Assembly: GCA_043789035.1 (NCBI GenBank)
Contig: JAYWIG010000276.1
Span: 1 to 8,887 of the forward strand
Reading direction: 5' to 3'
From: JAYWIG01 sp043789035
GTDB taxonomy: Bacteria; Pseudomonadota; Gammaproteobacteria; Burkholderiales; Burkholderiaceae_E
DNA: 8,887 nt
Shown here one piece after another: positions 6,006 to 8,887 of the stretch; position 1 is the stretch's first letter, and each line of letters begins with the position of its first letter. Both the position numbers and the translations under genes were made by a program. The notes below the pieces were generated by a model, which saw nothing but the letters and a program-made list of their open reading frames with translations, ran no database searches and was not told where the DNA came from.

Positions 6006-6693
6006 GCGATTCTCCGGGGCGAAACGGGCAAAGCCAATCACTCTCCATTAAGCGTCCTGAATACTGCCTCGCTTCTGACGCCTCACCAAAGCGCGACAGC
6101 ATAGGGTTGGTATTGCCCTGCAAGGCAACATCACGGCCGCGGATCACGCGCTGCATTGTTTCGTACTTTCCGCTGGCGTGTAACCGTTCAAATTGATTAT
6201 GAAAGTTGAATGCAAGCGTAGGTACTGGCGCACGCCGGGCCAGACGTGATGCGTGCGGATGCAGCCCCACCACGAAAAACGCCCGACCGGCGATGCTGAA
6301 CGAGAAATCAGAAGATTCGGGGTCCTTGCTTACACCGAGTGCCCAATCAAAGTCACGTCGATCACAGCCATGAAGTGCTTGCAGGTGACGCCAAAGTCGC
6401 TGTTCGAAGTCCTGCTCGTCGCCCACATCATTATCGAATAACGCGATGCAGGTGGCTAGCGCTTCGCCGGGATTGGGGTAAGCGATAGAAAACGCCGCGA
6501 GCGCGTCGCACAACGATTGCAATTGCGGCCGGTCGTCACTGCCTAAGCGACCATAGCTTGCAATGTGCGCACGCCCTGTGTTAAAGGCCGAGCGGGCACC
6601 CACACAGGGAAAGGCGTCGTCCTGCACGAAAGCTTCAAACCGTTGTTCTGGCCGGGTGGGTTCCGCGTCGCACAACATGAACGCTGGGCTCAT
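5995..6693 (-). CDS. YqcI/YcgG family protein, GntA-like heme N-oxygenase
   Basis: 232 residues from ATG 6693, with AGGGA nine bases upstream (6703-6707). The whole length follows the YqcI/YcgG family: CVGARSAF (30-37), FEQRLWRHLQALHGCDRRDF (96 onward), the signature SSDFSFSIAGRAFFVVGLHP then HASRLARR (127-154), FNFHNQFERL (162-171), RDVALQGNTNPML (187-199) and SEARQYSGR (206-214). The characterised member GntA is a heme-dependent N-hydroxylase acting on the cyclic guanidine enduracididine in guanitoxin biosynthesis; most relatives are unassigned. Conserved His residues (His145 and His147 region, His165) are candidate heme ligands, which is inference. It is the first gene of the operon. The protein looks complete and cytosolic. 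Whether it oxidises a guanidine, an amine or something else cannot be told. Confidence 0.85.
   Translation of the reverse strand: MSPAFMLCDAEPTRPEQRFEAFVQDDAFPCVGARSAFNTGRAHIASYGRLGSDDRPQLQSLCDALAAFSIAYPNPGEALATCIALFDNDVGDEQDFEQRLWRHLQALHGCDRRDFDWALGVSKDPESSDFSFSIAGRAFFVVGLHPHASRLARRAPVPTLAFNFHNQFERLHASGKYETMQRVIRGRDVALQGNTNPMLSRFGEASEARQYSGRLMESDWLCPFRPGESHGR
6012..6015 (-). promoter_or_regulatory. Ribosome binding site of the DUF1989 gene
   Basis: GGAG on the minus strand, six bases before ATG 6005 and inside the end of the preceding gene. It selects ATG 6005 over an in-frame start at 6041. Confidence 0.6.
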
Positions 6694-6702
6694 TCAGACC
6701 GT

Positions 6703-6707
6703 TCCCT
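6703..6707 (-). promoter_or_regulatory. Ribosome binding site of the YqcI/YcgG gene
   Basis: AGGGA on the minus strand, nine bases before ATG 6693. It supports this start and lies inside a 24-codon upstream frame that overlaps the ATG. Confidence 0.55.
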
Positions 6708-6795
6708 ATGATGGGTGCTGTCGTAGTCGCTATGGATTTCGATATACGTCTTGGATTGGTTCATCGTTGGGCACTTATTAAGGGATGGCTGTAAG

Positions 6796-6819
6796 GTGCC
6801 ACTGCAGTGACCGAGGCAC
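6796..6819. repeat. Nested palindrome upstream of the operon
   Basis: CACTGCAGTG (6800-6809) is a perfect 10-base palindrome, flanked by an outer GTGCC (6796-6800) and GGCAC (6815-6819) pair. It lies about 107 bases before the YqcI/YcgG start and 18 bases upstream of a -10-like TTAATA, so it would occupy the -35 region if that promoter is real. A regulator binding site is possible; chance is not excluded. Confidence 0.3.
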
Positions 6820-6950
6820 AGCAAAGATTGCTTGAAAATATGCACCGAGTAGCTCTGACTAAGCCTAAGCTCTTGCTGGCACTTTGACGGTACGCTGGCA
6901 CACATAGGCCACACCTGCAGAGGACGCGGTGCAAACTTTCCCTAGCCTTT

Positions 6951-6981
6951 AAAAAATATTTCTCGCTATGTGTGTTAGCGA
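6951..6981 (-). terminator. Candidate terminator with T-rich tail
   Basis: On the minus strand TCGCTA (6981-6976) and TAGCGA (6968-6963) form a 6-bp stem with a 7-base loop. Two bases later comes AATATTTTTT (6960-6951). The stem is short and only half G/C, but the T-rich tail lies on the right side for a transcript coming from the FAS1 genes. It would separate them from the YqcI/YcgG operon. Confidence 0.35.
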
Positions 6982-7245
6982 ACCTTTAATTAAGAATCCA
7001 TAACTTAAAGTTCGAGCGTAGAAATGGTCAAGCAGACATAAGAGGATGCCATTGCAATTAGTTTTTCTGCTTTCCGACTTGCCCACAGTACCCGCCAAAT
7101 CTTCATTTCTACAATGCTTGGAAAAACGTGAGCGGCGCTCCACAAGGCCTGTGGTGTGTCAATATTAGGCAATTTCGTTCTTCCGTTAAATTCGAAAGAA
7201 AACATTCGGCAAGCAAAAATACTCAACCGAAGTCCACGGAAATCA

Positions 7246-7288
7246 TCGTTCGTTATAGAACGACGGAATTGCCCTTCAAATCGGGCAA
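7246..7288 (-). terminator. Two tandem hairpins after the FAS1 genes
   Basis: TTGCCC (7269-7274) with GGGCAA (7283-7288) and TCGTTC (7246-7251) with GAACGA (7258-7263) form two perfect 6-bp stems, 20 to 62 bases downstream of the FAS1 stop at 7308. Neither has a T-tract, so they could slow or protect the 3' end rather than act as classical terminators. Confidence 0.3.
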
Positions 7289-7307
7289 GTCCAAAAGCTC
7301 TGATGAA

Positions 7308-7766
7308 TTACTTGGGCATCAACACAGTATCGATAGCATGGATCACGCCATTGTCGGCGGCCACATCAGCGGCGACCACTTTGGCATTACTCACCATCGC
7401 ACCGCCCGTGGTGCTAACCATGACGTCACTACCTTGCAAGGTCTTCACATTGCCGGCCTTCAAGTCTGTAGACATAACCTTGCCCGGAACGACGTGGTAG
7501 GTCAGCACTGCCTTCAACTTGGCCTTGTCTTTCAGTAGGGCGTCAAGGTCGGCTTTGGGAATCTTCGCGAAGGCCTCATCGGTAGGCGCAAAGACCGTGA
7601 ACGGCCCCTTGCCCTTGAGCGTTGGCACCAGATCGGCTCCCTTGAGCACTACGACCAGCGTCTTGAAGTTGCCGGCGGCCACGGCGGTGTCCACGATATC
7701 TTTGGCCTGTGCGGCAAAAGCCGCTCCGGTGAAGACCGCAGCTATGAGTAGTTTTTTTGCATTCAT
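7308..7766 (-). CDS. Secreted fasciclin (FAS1) domain protein
   Basis: 152 residues. Residues 1-21 (MNAKKLLIAAVFTGAAFAAQ then A) are a clear Sec signal peptide cleaved after AQA. The rest is one FAS1 domain with FTVFAPTDEAF (56-66, the H1 region), YHVV (90-93) and NGVIHAIDTVLMP (139-151, the H2 region). FAS1 domains mediate adhesion or binding at surfaces; bacterial single-domain members are small exported proteins, mostly of unclear role. It is intact and of usual length. It lies 50 bases downstream of a second FAS1 gene on the same strand, so the two are probably co-transcribed duplicates. The start at 7766 is fixed by the signal peptide, although the ribosome binding site is weak. No lipobox is visible, so the mature protein should be free in the periplasm or released. 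Confidence 0.92.
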   Translation of the reverse strand: MNAKKLLIAAVFTGAAFAAQAKDIVDTAVAAGNFKTLVVVLKGADLVPTLKGKGPFTVFAPTDEAFAKIPKADLDALLKDKAKLKAVLTYHVVPGKVMSTDLKAGNVKTLQGSDVMVSTTGGAMVSNAKVVAADVAADNGVIHAIDTVLMPK

Positions 7767-7816
7767 CTTTAGTTCTGACTTTCTTTGAAGGGGTTAAATT
7801 GCTGGGTGAAGACGCA

Positions 7817-8230
7817 TCAGGCCGATGGCAGCAGTACGGCGTCGACGCAATGGATCAGCCCGTTTGAGGCCTCGATATCGGTTTTAATGACGTTGACGTT
7901 GCCATTGAGCTTGACGCCACCGTGTGTGCTAATTTTGAGATCGCCACCGTTAAGTGTCTTGGCCGTCTTGCCGTCAAGCTTGACAACGTCGGCCGCCGCA
8001 ACTTTGCCAGCCAGCACGTGGTATTTAGGGATCGCAGTCAATTTCGGGATGCCCTTGAGCAGATAGTCAAGGGTGCCCTCTGGCAGCTTGGCGAATGCAT
8101 CGTCGGTGGGAGCAAAAACGGTGAACGGACCGGCACCTTTGAGGGTGTCAATGAGGCCCGCTTCAGTAAGGTCTTTAGCCAGCGTTTTGAAATGGCCGTC
8201 GGCAACGGCAACGTCGATCAGGGTATTCAT
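7817..8230 (-). CDS. Fasciclin (FAS1) domain protein without signal peptide
   Basis: From ATG 8230 the product is 137 residues and consists of a single FAS1 domain almost from its first residue: FTVFAPTDDAF (36-46), YHVL (70-73) and NGLIHCVDAVLLP (123-135). It is clearly related to the next gene downstream but has no signal peptide. A longer frame from TTG 8311 would add 27 residues (SQIVQASILHNASTLGAAST and on) that do not form a signal peptide either, so ATG 8230 is preferred. It probably lies first in a two-gene transcript with the secreted paralogue. Being apparently cytoplasmic is unusual for FAS1 proteins; either the signal sequence was lost or the protein acts inside the cell. A weak purine-rich stretch precedes the start. 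Confidence 0.88.
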   Translation of the reverse strand: MNTLIDVAVADGHFKTLAKDLTEAGLIDTLKGAGPFTVFAPTDDAFAKLPEGTLDYLLKGIPKLTAIPKYHVLAGKVAAADVVKLDGKTAKTLNGGDLKISTHGGVKLNGNVNVIKTDIEASNGLIHCVDAVLLPSA

Positions 8231-8387
8231 AAAGTTTTCTTTCAGTTGAGTAGATGCCGCGCCCAGAGTGGAGGCGTTGTGAAGAATGGATGCCTGCACG
8301 ATTTGCGACAAGCGCTGAGGTTACTGCTGCCCATACGGGAGGTCTGTGCGTAAACGAACCGACCGCTGCGGCGCATGGTAGGCCTAA

Positions 8388-8543
8388 CTGTCGCCGATGC
8401 TGGTTACGTTTTTGCAGTTCAAGGTTTCGGGAGTGAACTTGCAAGAGCCGCATCTGCAGTCGCGTGGCCCCGCGTATGTGGAATATGTGCGCCGCACCTC
8501 AGCATTTGTGCCGATATGGCCTAAAGCGAAGGCTATACTTTAA
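8388..8543 (+). pseudogene. C-terminal remnant of a DUF1295-type membrane protein
   Basis: Fifty-one codons on the plus strand, from just after an in-frame TAA (8385-8387) to the TAA at 8541, read LSPMLVTFLQFKVSGVNLQE and then RGPAYVEYVRRTSAFVP. This matches the C-terminus of DUF1295 proteins (steroid 5-alpha-reductase or isoprenylcysteine methyltransferase-like membrane proteins), which end with a membrane helix, a Val-Ser-Gly-Val stretch, a Glu-Lys-type acidic/basic segment and Tyr-x-x-Tyr-x-Arg-Arg-Thr-Ser-Ala-Phe. The upstream part of the gene (about 200 residues) is not found in any frame of the preceding bases, so this is a scrap left by deletion. It converges on serA. No start codon or ribosome binding site fits an independent gene. 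Confidence 0.7.
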
Positions 8544-8657
8544 ATGGTGCGCGGACCGCAGCCGGTGTTTCAACCAATGGCGGGATCTGTCAAGGCTTGC
8601 ATCAGCATCAACGGCGGCATTTTCATTGCTTGGAAATCTGTTGTCCTTGGCTTTCTC

Positions 8658-8887
8658 TTAAAACAAAACGCGACTTCGGACGGTGCCAGAAACTTGGGCA
8701 AGTTTAGCTAAAGCAATATCCGAGTGTTCAGCATCAATGTCAATCACCACGTAACCGAGAGCTTCATTAGTTTGCAGAAACTGCGAGGCGATGTTGATGC
8801 GAGATGCTGCAAATATATTATTGATTTCCGCCAGCACGCCAGGTACGTTGCGGTGAATATGAAGCAAACGATGTTTTCCGGGGTGGG
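8658..8887 (-). CDS. serA: D-3-phosphoglycerate dehydrogenase, C-terminal ACT domain (cut by edge)
   Basis: The last 76 codons of SerA, which oxidises 3-phosphoglycerate to 3-phosphohydroxypyruvate, the first step of serine synthesis in the cytoplasm. The visible part is the regulatory ACT domain: LLHIHRNVPGVLAEINNIFA, INIASQFLQTNEALGYVVID and the end GTVRSRVLF. The second His and the Asn of HIHRN, and the Asn of RINIASQ, correspond to the E. coli SerA residues that bind the feedback inhibitor L-serine (His344, Asn346, Asn364), so serine inhibition is probably kept. The frame is open to the right edge; the catalytic and nucleotide-binding domains lie outside. The stop is TAA at 8658. This is the only clear core-metabolism gene in the window. 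Confidence 0.95.
   Translation of the reverse strand, partial: HPGKHRLLHIHRNVPGVLAEINNIFAASRINIASQFLQTNEALGYVVIDIDAEHSDIALAKLAQVSGTVRSRVLF

Larger units (their letters stand above)
6694..7307. other. Intergenic region between the operon and the FAS1 genes
   Basis: 614 bases with no gene I can support. Several frames of 60-75 codons overlap each other on the minus strand (6949-7226) and on the plus strand, but none has a recognisable motif or ribosome binding site. The stretch 6940-7250 is visibly AT-richer than its surroundings. It contains several short inverted repeats (listed separately) and probably the operon promoter: on the minus strand TTAATA (6781-6776) resembles a -10 box, with no good -35 box. 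A 24-codon frame (6690-6764) ends by ATGA overlap on the YqcI/YcgG start codon but lacks a ribosome binding site. Confidence 0.5.

Noticed and set aside
6949..7226. Two minus-strand frames in the intergenic region
   Set aside because: They overlap each other in different frames, lack ribosome binding sites and show no family pattern.
7128..7538. Plus-strand frames across the FAS1 3' end
   Set aside because: They are mirror readings of the FAS1 gene plus intergenic bases, with no recognisable product.
8464..8661. Plus-strand 65-codon frame near serA
   Set aside because: A different frame of the same bases carries the DUF1295 C-terminal pattern; this one is Cys/Trp/Arg-rich as in out-of-frame reading.
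8544..8711. Plus-strand frame starting ATG 8544 running into serA
   Set aside because: It runs antisense into the serA end, has no ribosome binding site and no motif.
1..8887. CRISPR arrays, tRNA or rRNA genes
   Set aside because: No regularly spaced direct repeats and no tRNA-like cloverleaf or rRNA sequence was recognised on reading either strand.

Overview
The window looks like an accessory, partly decayed stretch of a proteobacterial chromosome, most likely from a betaproteobacterium of the order Burkholderiales. This placement is inference from remembered family resemblance (the SerA C-terminus, a periplasmic Lys-Leu-Pro protein, bacterial topoisomerase IB, DUF6496 and the IS481-type transposase), not from a database search. 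The right edge is a housekeeping gene (serA). Much of the rest is gene remnants, small accessory genes and one compact operon.

Left part (1-2015). The window opens inside an IS481-type insertion sequence (minus strand, transposase N-terminus at 1-133, probable element end near 197). The element abuts a collapsed CheB/CheR-type chemotaxis gene (176-661, minus) that keeps only the start of the CheB domain and part of the coiled coil that normally follows CheR. About 580 bases without a convincing gene follow, then a small exported protein (1242-1682, plus) and a short DUF6496 protein (1842-2015, minus).

Middle (2185-3885). A complete bacterial type IB topoisomerase (plus) converges with, and overlaps by 27 bases, a zinc-type alcohol dehydrogenase that has lost its N-terminal catalytic domain (minus, pseudogene).

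Operon (3941-6693, minus strand, read from high to low coordinates). It holds a YqcI/YcgG-family protein (the GntA heme N-hydroxylase family), then a DUF1989 protein (urea-carboxylase-associated type), then an ATP-grasp ligase, then an unrecognised ~123-residue protein. The first three reading frames overlap (11 bp, then a 4-bp GTGA overlap) and the fourth starts within about 40 bp, so they are almost certainly co-translated. N-oxygenase, DUF1989 and ATP-grasp ligase together suggest a small pathway acting on a guanidino-, ureido- or amino-acid-like substrate. I know no described pathway with exactly this set, and it is the best candidate here for an uncharacterised system.

Right part (6694-8887). 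A 614-base gap contains inverted repeats that may end the upstream transcript and control the operon. Beyond it are two tandem fasciclin (FAS1) genes on the minus strand, one with a signal peptide and one without. A 51-codon C-terminal scrap of a DUF1295-type membrane protein (plus) follows, and then the C-terminal ACT domain of serA (minus), cut by the window edge.
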